Assembly (NCBI GenBank): GCA_001917665.1
Contig: MNEL01000002.1
Coordinates: 1 to 44,009 of the forward strand
DNA length: 44,009 bases
Reading direction: 5' to 3'
Source: Gemmatimonadetes bacterium 13_1_40CM_69_22
GTDB lineage: Bacteria > Gemmatimonadota > Gemmatimonadetes > Gemmatimonadales > GWC2-71-9
Part shown: positions 16,892 to 25,697 of the stretch, piece by piece
Layout of the letters: every line of letters begins with the position of its first letter
Position numbering within the stretch: position 1 is the stretch's first letter
Translations under genes and position numbers: made by a program
Notes under the pieces: generated by a model
What the model saw: only the letters and a program-made list of their open reading frames with translations
Databases searched by the model: none
What the model was told of the DNA's origin: nothing

Positions 16892-18256
16892 ATGTTCGCC
16901 ACCGTGGGGTTCTTCAGCTTGCTGACGGTTTCCGGCCGGGCGCCGACGCCCCAGCCGGCTGCCCTCTATTACCGTCCCCGCATCGAGGTCTGGACCAACC
17001 GCGGGGACGATCCTTATGCCAGCGGGCAGGCGGCGCGGGTCTCCTTCCGCACCGAACAAGACGCGTACGTCACCCTCTTCCGAGTCGACACCGATGGCCG
17101 GGTGCGAGTCCTGTATCCGCGAGAGCCGTGGGACGACAATTTCGCACGCGGGGGCCGTGACTACGAAGTCGAGCAGCGCTCCACGCGCGATGCATTCTAC
17201 GTCGACGACTACCCCGGCGTTGGCTACGTCTTCGCCGTGGCGGCCGCTGATCCCTTCGTCTACGATGCCATCAAGAGCGAAGATCATTGGGATTATCGCG
17301 TTATCGCGGATGGGCGCGTCCGCGGCGACCCGTATGTCGCCCTCACCGACCTCGCCCAGCGCATCGTCCCGGACGGCTACGTCGACTGGGACTACGACAT
17401 CGCGCCGTACTACGTGCAGCAGCACTACGATTACCCGCGCTTCCTGTGCTACGACTGCCATACGTACGTGAGCTATCCCTACTGGAGCCCGTACGACTAC
17501 ACCTGCGTCCGTTTCCGGATCGTGGTGTTCGACGATCCGTACTACTACCCCTACCGGTACTACGACGGCACCCGCGTGGTGTTTACTCGGCCGCTGCGGC
17601 CGGCGCCCCGCTTCATCTTCAAGGACCGGCAGGGTTCCAGCGTCTTCGTTACCCGCGTCCCACAGCGCCCGGTGAACGACGACCACCGGCGCGACGTGGG
17701 GGTGCGTGGACGTGACCTGGGCGGCAGCATCCCCCCCCCGAACATTCAGCCGCGGCAGCGTCCTATCACCGGTGGCGGGCCCCCCGCCATCGAGCGCCCA
17801 CGCGAGCGCCCGATCACGGGCGAGCAGCCGCACAACGACGACGACCGCATCGGGCGCCGCCGCCCCGATCACCCGGAGCATCCCGAGCGTCCCGAGCACC
17901 CGGAGCGGCCCGATCGTCCTGGTCGGCCGGACACCCCGAGCAATCCCGATCGGCCCGAGCGGCGCGAGCGCCCCGATCGGCCGGGCCAGGAAGTGCGGCC
18001 TGAGGTGTTCCGCCCGGACCGCGTTCGGACGGAGCCCCCGGCGGCGGTCGCTCCCGAGCGACCGCGCGTCGAGCCGCGGCGACCGCCCGAAAGCCGGCCG
18101 CAGGCCGCGCCCTCCACACCGTCGCGGGATCAGCCTCCCGCGGCGTCACCCCCGCCTCCCGCGCCGCCGCGCAGCGAGCCGCGCGCGGAGCCGAAGCGCG
18201 ATGCGCCGCGAGAGAAGCCCAAGAACGAGCCGGAGCTCAAGCGGCGCAAGCCGTAG
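16892..18256 (+). CDS. Secreted DUF4384-like protein with Tyr-rich middle and charged Pro-rich tail
   Basis: 454 aa. ATG 16892 is chosen over the GTG at 16862 because GGGAGGA lies 7 nt upstream and a short signal peptide (MFATVGFFSLLTVSG) follows. Residues about 25-115 look like a DUF4384 module (VWTNRGDDPYASGQAARVSFRTEQDAYVTLFRVDTDGRVRVLYP). A strongly Tyr/Asp-rich stretch follows (SYPYWSPYDYTC, DDPYYYPYRYYDG). Residues about 290-454 are low complexity, dominated by repeated Pro/Arg/Glu/Asp/His steps such as HPERPEHPERPDRPGRP, probably disordered. A DUF4384 role in a sensor or envelope complex is guesswork. It stands alone between divergent genes and ends at a strong terminator. Confidence 0.75.
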   Translation: MFATVGFFSLLTVSGRAPTPQPAALYYRPRIEVWTNRGDDPYASGQAARVSFRTEQDAYVTLFRVDTDGRVRVLYPREPWDDNFARGGRDYEVEQRSTRDAFYVDDYPGVGYVFAVAAADPFVYDAIKSEDHWDYRVIADGRVRGDPYVALTDLAQRIVPDGYVDWDYDIAPYYVQQHYDYPRFLCYDCHTYVSYPYWSPYDYTCVRFRIVVFDDPYYYPYRYYDGTRVVFTRPLRPAPRFIFKDRQGSSVFVTRVPQRPVNDDHRRDVGVRGRDLGGSIPPPNIQPRQRPITGGGPPAIERPRERPITGEQPHNDDDRIGRRRPDHPEHPERPEHPERPDRPGRPDTPSNPDRPERRERPDRPGQEVRPEVFRPDRVRTEPPAAVAPERPRVEPRRPPESRPQAAPSTPSRDQPPAASPPPPAPPRSEPRAEPKRDAPREKPKNEPELKRRKP

Positions 18257-18275
18257 TCCCGCCTGCAACGGTGCG

Positions 18276-18311
18276 ACGCGCCCGACCATAGTCCCCCGTG
18301 GTCGGGCGCGT
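18276..18311 (+). terminator. Strong hairpin after the DUF4384-like gene
   Basis: ACGCGCCCGACCA (18276-18288) pairs perfectly with TGGTCGGGCGCGT (18299-18311) around a 10-nt loop, followed by TAGCTTTCC. The 13-bp GC-rich stem with a weak T-run fits an intrinsic terminator 20 bp after the stop codon. Confidence 0.75.
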
Positions 18312-18347
18312 TAGCTTTCCGTCCCGTTCCTTCGCAGGAGCCCATCC

Positions 18348-19889
18348 GTGCGTCAGCTGTTCGGTCTCGGTGCGTCGCTCGTCCCATGCGTCCTCGCGGC
18401 GCAGACTCCGGCGACCATTCAGCGCGCCGTCAACTCGATCACCGCCGAAGATGTGCGGCACCACATCGGCGTCCTCGCGGACGACTCCATGCTCGGCCGG
18501 GCGACGCCGAGCCCGCAGCTTGAGCAAGTGGCGAGCTATGTCGCTGACCAGTTCCGCCGGTTCGGATTGAAGCCGGCCGGCGACAACGGCGGCTACCTGC
18601 AGCGCTACACCGTCGCCCAGCGGGTCGTGGATACGGCCACCAGCGCCATCCGCATCGTCGGCGCGACGCCCGCGACGCTGAAGCCCGGCGTCGATGCGTA
18701 CCTGTTGCGGTTCACGCCGCTGCCGACGCGTGAGATCAGCGGGCCGGTGGTGCTGTTCATGGGCACGCCCGACTCGGCGAACCCGCTGGCGGGCGCGGAG
18801 GTGCGGGGTGCCTGGGCGGCGATCCTCGGCACGGCGACGGCCCAGGGTATCTCGATCAATCCGGCATGGGTCATGGCGGCACTCCGCGGCGGCGCGATCG
18901 GGTGGATGGTGATATCCAATCGACCCGACGCGCAGTGGCAGAACCGCCTGGCTCGAACCACTCTCCCCTCGCTTACGCTCGAAGGCGTACCCGCGGACAC
19001 CGAGCTCGCCGCGGGCTCCTTCGAGATCCGCGACCCCACGGCGGCGGCGGCGCTGGGCATCGACCCGCCGACGCTGCGCGCACAGACGACCGGTTGGAGC
19101 GCCCGCCGGCTCCCCGCCATCACGATCACCTACCTGGTGAGGCAGCGCGAGCTCGTCCGCGCCTCGGCGCCCAACGTGATCGGGGTCCTGGAGGGGAGTG
19201 ACCCCAAGCTCAAAAGCGAGTACGTCTTCTTCACGGGACATATGGATCACATTGGGACGCCCGGGGCGGGGGAAGGCTGCGTCGCCCAGGGCGCCGACTC
19301 GATCTGTAACGGCGCCGACGACGATGCGTCGGGAACGACCGCCGTGATCGAGACCGCCGCGGCATTCGCGAAGCTCGCGCCCCATCCCAAGCGCTCGCTC
19401 GCCTTCATGACCGTGAGCGGCGAAGAGCGCGGCCTCTGGGGCAGCCAGTTCTTCTCGGAGCACCCGACGGTCCCGCTCGCCAACGTGGTGGCCGACCTGA
19501 ACAGCGACATGGTCGGTCGCAACTGGAAGGACACGATCGTCGTGATCGGTAAGGAGCACTCGAACCTCGGCGCCACGCTCAACCGCGTGGCGACGGCTCA
19601 CCCCGAGCTGCGGATGACACCGATCGACGACATCTGGCCACAGGAGCGCTTCTACTTCCGCTCGGATCACTACAACTTCGCGAGGAAGGGCGTCCCCATT
19701 CTGTTCTTCTTCAACGGGACGCACCCGGACTATCATCAGGCGAGTGACTCCCCGGACAAGATCGACGCGGAGAAGGAGGCCCGGATCGTCAAGCTCGTGT
19801 TCTACCTCGGCCTCGAGGTGGCGAACGGGGCCGAGCGGCCCAAGTGGAACCCGGACAGCTACAAGCAGATCGTGGGAGGCGCGAACTGA
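18348..19889 (+). CDS. Secreted M28-family zinc aminopeptidase
   Basis: 513 aa with an N-terminal signal peptide (MRQLFGLGASLVPCVLAAQ). The M28 domain at about 280-500 shows the expected zinc ligands: H in GHMDHIG, D in NGADDDASG, the catalytic and ligand pair in SGEERGLWGSQ, D in LNSDMVGR and the late H in THPDYHQASD. A PA-type insert lies between about 130 and 260, common in this family. GTG 18348 is preceded by AGGAG at 18336-18340. Monocistronic, downstream of a terminator; the convergent rho gene ends 3 nt after its stop. It likely trims peptides in the periplasm or outside. Confidence 0.88.
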   Translation: MRQLFGLGASLVPCVLAAQTPATIQRAVNSITAEDVRHHIGVLADDSMLGRATPSPQLEQVASYVADQFRRFGLKPAGDNGGYLQRYTVAQRVVDTATSAIRIVGATPATLKPGVDAYLLRFTPLPTREISGPVVLFMGTPDSANPLAGAEVRGAWAAILGTATAQGISINPAWVMAALRGGAIGWMVISNRPDAQWQNRLARTTLPSLTLEGVPADTELAAGSFEIRDPTAAAALGIDPPTLRAQTTGWSARRLPAITITYLVRQRELVRASAPNVIGVLEGSDPKLKSEYVFFTGHMDHIGTPGAGEGCVAQGADSICNGADDDASGTTAVIETAAAFAKLAPHPKRSLAFMTVSGEERGLWGSQFFSEHPTVPLANVVADLNSDMVGRNWKDTIVVIGKEHSNLGATLNRVATAHPELRMTPIDDIWPQERFYFRSDHYNFARKGVPILFFFNGTHPDYHQASDSPDKIDAEKEARIVKLVFYLGLEVANGAERPKWNPDSYKQIVGGAN

Positions 19890-19892
19890 CCG

Positions 19893-20960
19893 CTACGGCG
19901 CCGGAGCCAGCAGCTCCTGGTTCGTCTTCGTCCGCCTGAGCTGCGCCAGCAGCACGTCCACGGCCTTCTCCGGCGGGAGCCCCACCAGGCCCCGCCGGAG
20001 TTTTTGTTTCGCCTCCACGGTGGCGGGATCGGCGAGCAGCTCCTCGCGCCGCGTACCGCTCGCGGCGATGTCGACTGCCGGATAGATCCGCCGGTCGGCG
20101 AGCTCGCGGGCGAGGCGCAGCTCGGCGTTGCCGGTTCCCTTGAACTCCTCGAAGATCACGTCGTCCATGCGGCTCTCGGTCTCGACGAGGGCGGTCGCGA
20201 CGATGGTGAGGGACCCGCCGTTGGGCACCGCTCGCGCGGCGCCGAACAGAGCCTTGGGCTTGGCTAGCGCGTTGGCGTCGAGGCCGCCGGACATCGTGCG
20301 GCCGCTCGATCGTCCGGTCGTGTTATGCGAGCGGGCCAGGCGGGTAAGCGAGTCGAGCACGATCACCACGTCTTTGCCGAGCTCGACCTGGCGGCGCGCG
20401 TGCTCGAACACCATGTCGGCCACCGCCACGTGACGCTCGTGTGGCAGGTCGAAGCTGGACGCGATCACCTCGCCGCGGCCCCAATCGATCATCTCGCTGA
20501 CCTCTTCGGGCCGCTCGTCCACCAACAAGATGAGGAGGATCGCCTCCGGGTAGTTGAGGGTGACTCCTTCGGCCACCGCCTGGAGCATCACGGTCTTTCC
20601 GGCTTTCGGCGGGGAGACGATGAGCGCCCGCTGCCCGAAGCCGAACGGGCACACCAGATCCACCACGCGCTGGATCTCCGCGGTGCGCGGGCCCGAAGCC
20701 TTGGTCGTCTCGAGCAACAGCGGCCGCGACGGGTGGACCGCGCCGAGCTTCGCGAACTCCGGACGCTCAGCGAGCCCGGCGCCCGGCGGCGCGCCATTGA
20801 CGCGCAGCACCCGCCCGTCCTCGAGCGTGAGCAGATCGCCCCGCCGCAAGCCGGGGAGGCGCACGGACAGGTCGCCGTTCGCAGGCAGGTAGCTATGCGC
20901 CGCGAGCCGCAGGTAGCCGCCCTTGGGGGCGGGGTCGAACCAGCCGGTGAACGGAGGCAA
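19893..20960 (-). CDS. rho: Transcription termination factor Rho, short form without Rho_N domain
   Basis: Hexameric RNA-dependent ATPase that terminates transcription. The ATPase core is canonical: VSPPKAGKT Walker A near residue 118, LLVDERPEEVSEM, VIVLDSLTRLARSHN, the Q/R-loop region MSGGLDANALAKPKALFGAARAVPNGGSLTIVATAL and EEFKGTGNAELRLARELADRRIYPAVD. The protein is 355 aa against about 420 for E. coli Rho. The N-terminal helical Rho_N domain is absent, and the protein opens directly in the cold-shock-like primary RNA site (GWFDPAPKGGYLRLAAHSYLP). The TTG start at 20960 is constrained by an in-frame TAG six codons upstream, so the missing domain is not a mis-chosen start. Confidence 0.92.
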   Translation of the reverse strand: MPPFTGWFDPAPKGGYLRLAAHSYLPANGDLSVRLPGLRRGDLLTLEDGRVLRVNGAPPGAGLAERPEFAKLGAVHPSRPLLLETTKASGPRTAEIQRVVDLVCPFGFGQRALIVSPPKAGKTVMLQAVAEGVTLNYPEAILLILLVDERPEEVSEMIDWGRGEVIASSFDLPHERHVAVADMVFEHARRQVELGKDVVIVLDSLTRLARSHNTTGRSSGRTMSGGLDANALAKPKALFGAARAVPNGGSLTIVATALVETESRMDDVIFEEFKGTGNAELRLARELADRRIYPAVDIAASGTRREELLADPATVEAKQKLRRGLVGLPPEKAVDVLLAQLRRTKTNQELLAPAP

Positions 20961-20982
20961 GGACTGAAAACTAATCTAGAGA

Positions 20983-21010
20983 CATCACACATCAGACGTC
21001 AGACGTCTCA
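20983..21010. repeat. Heptamer repeat in the rho/lepA divergent region
   Basis: Four tandem 7-bp units: CATCACA, CATCAGA, CGTCAGA, CGTCTCA, closely related to the hisD/CDF heptamer. The element fills the core of the 71-bp divergent intergenic region. Read on the minus strand, one unit gives CTGACG, 18 bp from TAGATT (20978-20973), a possible rho promoter. Confidence 0.8.
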
Positions 21011-21014
21011 GGGC

Positions 21015-21020
21015 TATATT
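21015..21020 (+). promoter_or_regulatory. -10 element for lepA
   Basis: TATATT ends 11 nt before the lepA ATG (21032), so the transcript leader would be only about 5 nt. No good -35 is visible; the heptamer repeat occupies that position. Confidence 0.4.
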
Positions 21021-21031
21021 TCCCCCCGCCC

Positions 21032-22831
21032 ATGCGCCAAGACCACATCCGCAACTTCTGCATCGTGGCCCACATCGACCACGGCAAGTCGACGTTGGCC
21101 GACCGGCTCATCGAGCTCACCGGGACGCTCGACAAGCGCCTCATGCGGGAACAGGTGCTCGACACGATGGATCTCGAGCGCGAGCGCGGCATCACCATCA
21201 AGCTGAACGCGGTGCGGATGAGCTACCACGCCGGGGACGGCCAGATCTACGAGCTGAACCTCATCGACACACCCGGGCATGTGGACTTCACGTATGAGGT
21301 GTCGCGCTCCTTGGCCGCGTGCGAGGGGGCGATCCTCGTCGTAGACGCGTCCCAGGGGATCCAGGCGCAGACGATCTCCAACCTGTTCCTCGCCCTGGAC
21401 GCGGGACTCGAGATCATTCCGGTCCTCAACAAGATCGACCTGCCGGGTGCGGAACCCGACCGCCGGGCGCGGGAGCTCCACGACCTCATCGGGGCGAAGC
21501 CGGAGGAGATCCTGCGCATCTCGGCGAAGGAGGGCACAAACGTGCCCGAGCTGCTCGAAGCGGTCGTGCGGCGCGTACCGGCGCCCCGGGGCACTCGCGA
21601 GGCGCCGTTGCGGGCGCTGATCTTCGACTCGTACTATGACCGCTACCGCGGCGCGATCCCGAGCATCCGGGTCGTCGACGGCGTGGTCACGCCGGGCATG
21701 AAGATCGCGTTCGGGGCCCATAAGGACGACGTGTACGAGGTGGACGAGGTCGGCTACCTGCAGCTCGGTCACAAGCCCACCGAACTGCTGGAGGCGGGCG
21801 AAGTGGGCTACTTCGTCGCCAACACCCGCGGTGTACGGGATACGCGCTCCGGCGACACGGTGCTCGAAGCCGAGCACCGGGACATCCCTTTGCTGCCGGG
21901 CTATCGTGACATCAAGTCGATGGTGTTCGCTGGGCTCTACCCGACCAACGCCGAGCAGTTCGAAGAGCTGCGTGACGCGCTCGCGAAGCTGCAGCTCAAC
22001 GACGCCTCGCTCCACTACGAGCCGGAGTCATCGGTGGCGCTCGGCTTCGGGTTCCGCTGCGGCTTCCTCGGCTTGCTCCACATGGAGATCGTGCGCGAGC
22101 GGCTCGAGCGGGAGTTCAACCTGGACCTGATCAGCACCGTGCCCAACGTGGAATACCACGTGCACCGCACGGACGGCACGGTGGACGTGGTCGAGAACCC
22201 GAGCCTCCTGCCGCACGGCTCCGCAGTGGACCACATCGAGGAGCCCTACGTCAAAGCGCGGATCCTCGCGCCCGCCGAATATATCGGCGCGATCATGAAG
22301 CTCGGCCAGGAGCGGCGTGGGGTGTACCGGGGCATGCACTACGTGGATCCGTCGCGCGTCGAGTTCAGCTGGGAGTTCCCGTTGGGCGAGATCATCCTCG
22401 ACTTCTACGACAAGCTGAAGACCATCTCCCGCGGGTACGCATCGCTGGACTACGAGTTCCTGGAGTACCGTCCCGCCGACCTCGTCAAGCTCGACATGCT
22501 CCTCAACGGCGAGGCGGTGGATGCGTTCTCGGTTATCATCCACCGCGACAAGGCGTACGAGTGGGGCCGCAAGATCGCCGAAAAGCTCAAGGAGCTCATC
22601 CCGCGCCAGCTGTTCGAGGTCGTGATCCAGGCCGCGATCGGCACGAAGGTGATCGCGCGCGAGTCGATCCGCCCGCTGCGCAAGAACGTCACGGCCAAGT
22701 GCTACGGCGGCGATGTCACGCGGAAGCGCAAACTGCTCGAGAAGCAGAAGGAGGGGAAGAAACGCATGAAGCAGGTGGGGACGGTGGAGATTCCGCAGGA
22801 AGCCTTCCTCGCGGTCCTCCAGGTTGACTAG
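21032..22831 (+). CDS. lepA: Elongation factor 4 (LepA), back-translocating GTPase
   Basis: Ribosome-bound GTPase implicated in 30S maturation and translation under stress. 599 aa, exactly the family size. Motifs: G1 [28 protein letters not shown]3 DTPGHVDF, G4 [12 protein letters not shown], then EF-G-like domains II, III and V and the LepA-specific C-terminal domain ([34 protein letters not shown]). ATG at 21032 follows a TATATT box. It heads a 13-gene plus-strand run; its stop overlaps the GT9 start (GTTGACTAG). It is related to TypA at the left edge, but the two are distinct families. Confidence 0.97.
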   Translation: MRQDHIRNFCIVAHIDHGKSTLADRLIELTGTLDKRLMREQVLDTMDLERERGITIKLNAVRMSYHAGDGQIYELNLIDTPGHVDFTYEVSRSLAACEGAILVVDASQGIQAQTISNLFLALDAGLEIIPVLNKIDLPGAEPDRRARELHDLIGAKPEEILRISAKEGTNVPELLEAVVRRVPAPRGTREAPLRALIFDSYYDRYRGAIPSIRVVDGVVTPGMKIAFGAHKDDVYEVDEVGYLQLGHKPTELLEAGEVGYFVANTRGVRDTRSGDTVLEAEHRDIPLLPGYRDIKSMVFAGLYPTNAEQFEELRDALAKLQLNDASLHYEPESSVALGFGFRCGFLGLLHMEIVRERLEREFNLDLISTVPNVEYHVHRTDGTVDVVENPSLLPHGSAVDHIEEPYVKARILAPAEYIGAIMKLGQERRGVYRGMHYVDPSRVEFSWEFPLGEIILDFYDKLKTISRGYASLDYEFLEYRPADLVKLDMLLNGEAVDAFSVIIHRDKAYEWGRKIAEKLKELIPRQLFEVVIQAAIGTKVIARESIRPLRKNVTAKCYGGDVTRKRKLLEKQKEGKKRMKQVGTVEIPQEAFLAVLQVD

Positions 22832-23843
22832 CCTCGTCATCCAGACGGCCTTCCTCGGAGACGTCGTGCTCACGACGCCGCTGCTCGAAGCGCTCGCGCA
22901 GCGGCACGGCCCCGTGGACGTCGTCACGACCCCCGCCGCCGCCCCCCTGCTCGAGACCCATCCGGCCGTACGCCGCGTGATCCCCTACGACAAGCGGGCG
23001 AAGGAGCGGGGGCTCGGCCAGCTGCTCCGGCTCGCCCGGACGCTCCGGGCGGAGGGCTACGAGGCGGCGTATCTTCCTCATCGTTCGCTTCGCACCGCGG
23101 TGTTGGCCTGGCTGGCACGGATCCCGAAGCGGGTGGGGTTCCGCGACGGCTGGCCCCTGTTGTACACCGAGGTGCGGCAGCGCGCCACGACCGACCACGA
23201 GATCGACCGCCTGCTCGCCCTGGCCGCGGTAGGGGGGGACGCCAGACCGCAGCGTCCGTCGCTGCTCCTGACCATCTCCGACCGGACGGTGACGGAGCAG
23301 TTTCTGCGAGAGCATGGCGTCGGAGAGCCCTTCGTGGCGCTCGCGCCCGGTTCGATCTGGGGCAGCAAGCGCTGGCCGTACTACGACGCCGTGGCGGAGC
23401 GCCTAGCGGAGCGGGCCGCGATCGTGGTGGTGGGCGGACCGGAAGACGCGGCGCTTGGGCAACAGGTCGTGAAGGCGGTGGAGCATCATGGAGGGTCGTG
23501 GAGGGCGGCGAATGCGTGCGGCAAACTCACGCTGCGCCAGTCCGCGGAAGTCATCCGGCGCGCGGCGCTGCTCGTGACCAACGACAGCGCGCCGCTGCAC
23601 GTCGCGCAGGCGGTCGGCACGCCGACAGTGGCGATCTTCGGCTCCACCGTGCCGGCGTTCGGGTTCGGGCCGCGCGGACCGCGTGACCGCGTGGTTCAGC
23701 TCGACGGGCTGCCGTGCCGCCCCTGCTCGGCGCACGGACCGCCGAGCTGCCCGCTGGGTCATCATTTGTGCATGAAATCGCTGTCGGTCGAGGACGTCCT
23801 GCTCGCCATCGAGGAGACCGGTGCGCTACATCGTCGGAATTGA
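22824..23843 (+). CDS. Glycosyltransferase family 9 (heptosyltransferase II-like)
   Basis: 339 aa with TTG start at 22824 overlapping the lepA stop. GT9 hallmarks: N-terminal [21 protein letters not shown], donor-site block [24 protein letters not shown] and the C-terminal nucleotide-sugar motif [36 protein letters not shown] late Cys-rich segment ([23 protein letters not shown]) is typical of WaaF-type enzymes. Likely adds heptose to the inner core of LPS or a related glycolipid; acceptor not determinable. Overlaps the ROK kinase downstream by 23 bp. Confidence 0.88.
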   Translation: MTSLVIQTAFLGDVVLTTPLLEALAQRHGPVDVVTTPAAAPLLETHPAVRRVIPYDKRAKERGLGQLLRLARTLRAEGYEAAYLPHRSLRTAVLAWLARIPKRVGFRDGWPLLYTEVRQRATTDHEIDRLLALAAVGGDARPQRPSLLLTISDRTVTEQFLREHGVGEPFVALAPGSIWGSKRWPYYDAVAERLAERAAIVVVGGPEDAALGQQVVKAVEHHGGSWRAANACGKLTLRQSAEVIRRAALLVTNDSAPLHVAQAVGTPTVAIFGSTVPAFGFGPRGPRDRVVQLDGLPCRPCSAHGPPSCPLGHHLCMKSLSVEDVLLAIEETGALHRRN

Positions 23844-24786
23844 CATCGGCGGTACCAACATCGTCGTCGGCACCGTGGCCGAGGACGGCTCAGAGCTGTT
23901 GGGACTCGTCTCGGCGCCGACGATTTCGGAGCAGGGCGCGGAAGCCGTGCTCGACCGGATCGTGAAGCTCGCGCGCGCGTCTATGGAAGCAGCGCGCGGC
24001 AAGGAGATCGCCGGCGTAGGGATCGGCTCGCCCGGCCCGCTCGACACGAAGACCGGCGTCGTCCTGCTTACCCCGAATCTGGGCTGGACGAACTACCCGT
24101 TGCGCGACCGGCTGACGCAGGCGCTCGGGAAGCCGGCGACGCTCGACAACGACGCCAACTGCGCGATCTTCGGCGAGTGGTGGCGCGGCGCGGCGCGCGG
24201 GGCGGACCACGTCGTGGGGCTCACGATCGGCACCGGGATCGGCGGCGGTATCGTGCTCTCGGGCGCGATCTACCGCGGCGCGTCCGACATCGCGGGCGAA
24301 ATCGGCCACATGACCATCGACGCGATGGGCCGACGCTGCAAGTGCGGCAATTACGGCTGCCTCGAGGCCTACGCGTCGGGGCCCGCGATCGCGGCGCGGG
24401 CGGTCGAGGGGATCGAGGCCGGGGTCGACACCTCCCTCCCCCGGTACGTGCAGGGTGACATGTCGAAGATCACGGCGCAGGTCGTGTACGAGGCGGCGCA
24501 CGACGGCGACGACTTCGCCCTGGAGGTCGTGAAGGACACGGCGCGGTTCCTGGGCGCCGGCGTGGCGAACATCATCAACGTGTTCAACCCGCAGGTAGTG
24601 GTGATCTGCGGCGGTGTGACCCTCGCGGGCGACCGGCTGTTCGTGCCGCTGCGCAGCGAGGTGAAGCGGCGGGCGTTCAAGCCCGCGGTGGACGTCTGCC
24701 GTATCGTCCCGGGAGAGCTCACCGGAACGGCGGGTGTCTACGGCGCCGCCGCCGTCTTCATACAGCGGACGTGGGGCCGCGTGTGA
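23821..24786 (+). CDS. ROK-family sugar kinase (glucokinase-like)
   Basis: 321 aa. GTG start at 23821 lies inside the end of the GT9 gene. ATP-binding [10 protein letters not shown] at residue 7, GVGIGSPGPLD, the catalytic region LDNDANCAIFGEWWRGAARG and IGTGIGGGIV are intact. The ROK zinc site is complete (GEIGHMTID, then RCKCGNYGCLEAYAS, CxCGxxGCxE with upstream His). This fits an ATP-dependent hexokinase such as glucokinase rather than a ROK repressor, since there is no helix-turn-helix extension. It ends in a GTGA overlap with the PfkB kinase. Confidence 0.88.
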   Translation: MRYIVGIDIGGTNIVVGTVAEDGSELLGLVSAPTISEQGAEAVLDRIVKLARASMEAARGKEIAGVGIGSPGPLDTKTGVVLLTPNLGWTNYPLRDRLTQALGKPATLDNDANCAIFGEWWRGAARGADHVVGLTIGTGIGGGIVLSGAIYRGASDIAGEIGHMTIDAMGRRCKCGNYGCLEAYASGPAIAARAVEGIEAGVDTSLPRYVQGDMSKITAQVVYEAAHDGDDFALEVVKDTARFLGAGVANIINVFNPQVVVICGGVTLAGDRLFVPLRSEVKRRAFKPAVDVCRIVPGELTGTAGVYGAAAVFIQRTWGRV

Positions 24787-25697
24787 GGCGACTGGGCGTC
24801 ATCGGCTCCATGGTGTGGGACACCATCTTTGGTCGGGACCCCGCGCAGCCGGCGGTCGAGGAATGGGGCGGGATCTCGTACGCCTGCGCCGCCCTCGACG
24901 CCATGCTGCCGGACGACTGGGTGATGGTGCCCATCGTCAAGGTCGGACGGGACCTCGCCGGGAAGGCGAACGCCTTCTTGCGCACCCTGCGGCACCTAGC
25001 GCCCGGCACGCGCTTCATGGAGGTGCCGGAGGCCAACAACCGGGTCACCCTGCGGTACTACTCGTCGGAGCGCCGCTGCGAGCAGATGACGGGCGGCGTG
25101 CCGCCGTGGACGTGGCCCGAGCTCGGGCCTCAGCTAGCGGACCTGGACGCCCTCTACCTGAACTTCATCTCCGGCTATGAGATGACGGTCGAGACGGCGC
25201 AGTTCCTGCGCCGCGGGTTCCGCCACTTCATCTACGCCGACCTGCATAGCCTCTTCCTCGGCAAAGAATCGGACGGGACGCGCGTCCTGCAGCCGCTCCC
25301 CGACGCGCCAGCCTGGTTCGGCTGCTTCGACGTGGTGCAGCTCAACGAGGAGGAGATGAAGCAGTTGGGAGACGATCCGCTGGCGGCCGCCGCCGCCGCG
25401 CTGGCGCAGGGGTGCCAGACGCTGCTCGTCACGCTGGGTGCCAGGGGGGCGGCGTATTTCACCGGGCGGCCGGTGCGCACGGCGCGGATCGCCGCCCCAG
25501 GCGGCCCGGCGTTCGACGCCGGCGACCCCACCGGCTGCGGCGACGTGTTCGGGGCGACGGTCGTCGCGTCGCTGCTCGCCGGAGCGCCGCTGGAAGAGGC
25601 GTTGCAGCGGGGCACGCGGATGGGCGCCCGCAACGTGACCTACCGCGGCGCGACCGGGCTGCGAGATCACCTCCTCGGCAGACTGACGACGGCATGA
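24783..25697 (+). CDS. PfkB-family carbohydrate/nucleoside kinase
   Basis: 304 aa from GTG 24783 (overlapping the ROK stop; an in-frame GTG at 24771 is possible). Ribokinase-fold features: N-terminal LGVIGSMVWDTIFG, gly-rich substrate region EEWGGISYACAALDAML, VVQLNEEEMKQLGD and the catalytic signature FDAGDPTGCGDVFGATVVASLL (GxGD-type with Asp as base). The first PfkB signature is weak, so the substrate is unclear; adenosine, fructose or ribose kinases are all possible. ATGA overlap with the next gene. Confidence 0.82.
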   Translation: MRRLGVIGSMVWDTIFGRDPAQPAVEEWGGISYACAALDAMLPDDWVMVPIVKVGRDLAGKANAFLRTLRHLAPGTRFMEVPEANNRVTLRYYSSERRCEQMTGGVPPWTWPELGPQLADLDALYLNFISGYEMTVETAQFLRRGFRHFIYADLHSLFLGKESDGTRVLQPLPDAPAWFGCFDVVQLNEEEMKQLGDDPLAAAAAALAQGCQTLLVTLGARGAAYFTGRPVRTARIAAPGGPAFDAGDPTGCGDVFGATVVASLLAGAPLEEALQRGTRMGARNVTYRGATGLRDHLLGRLTTA

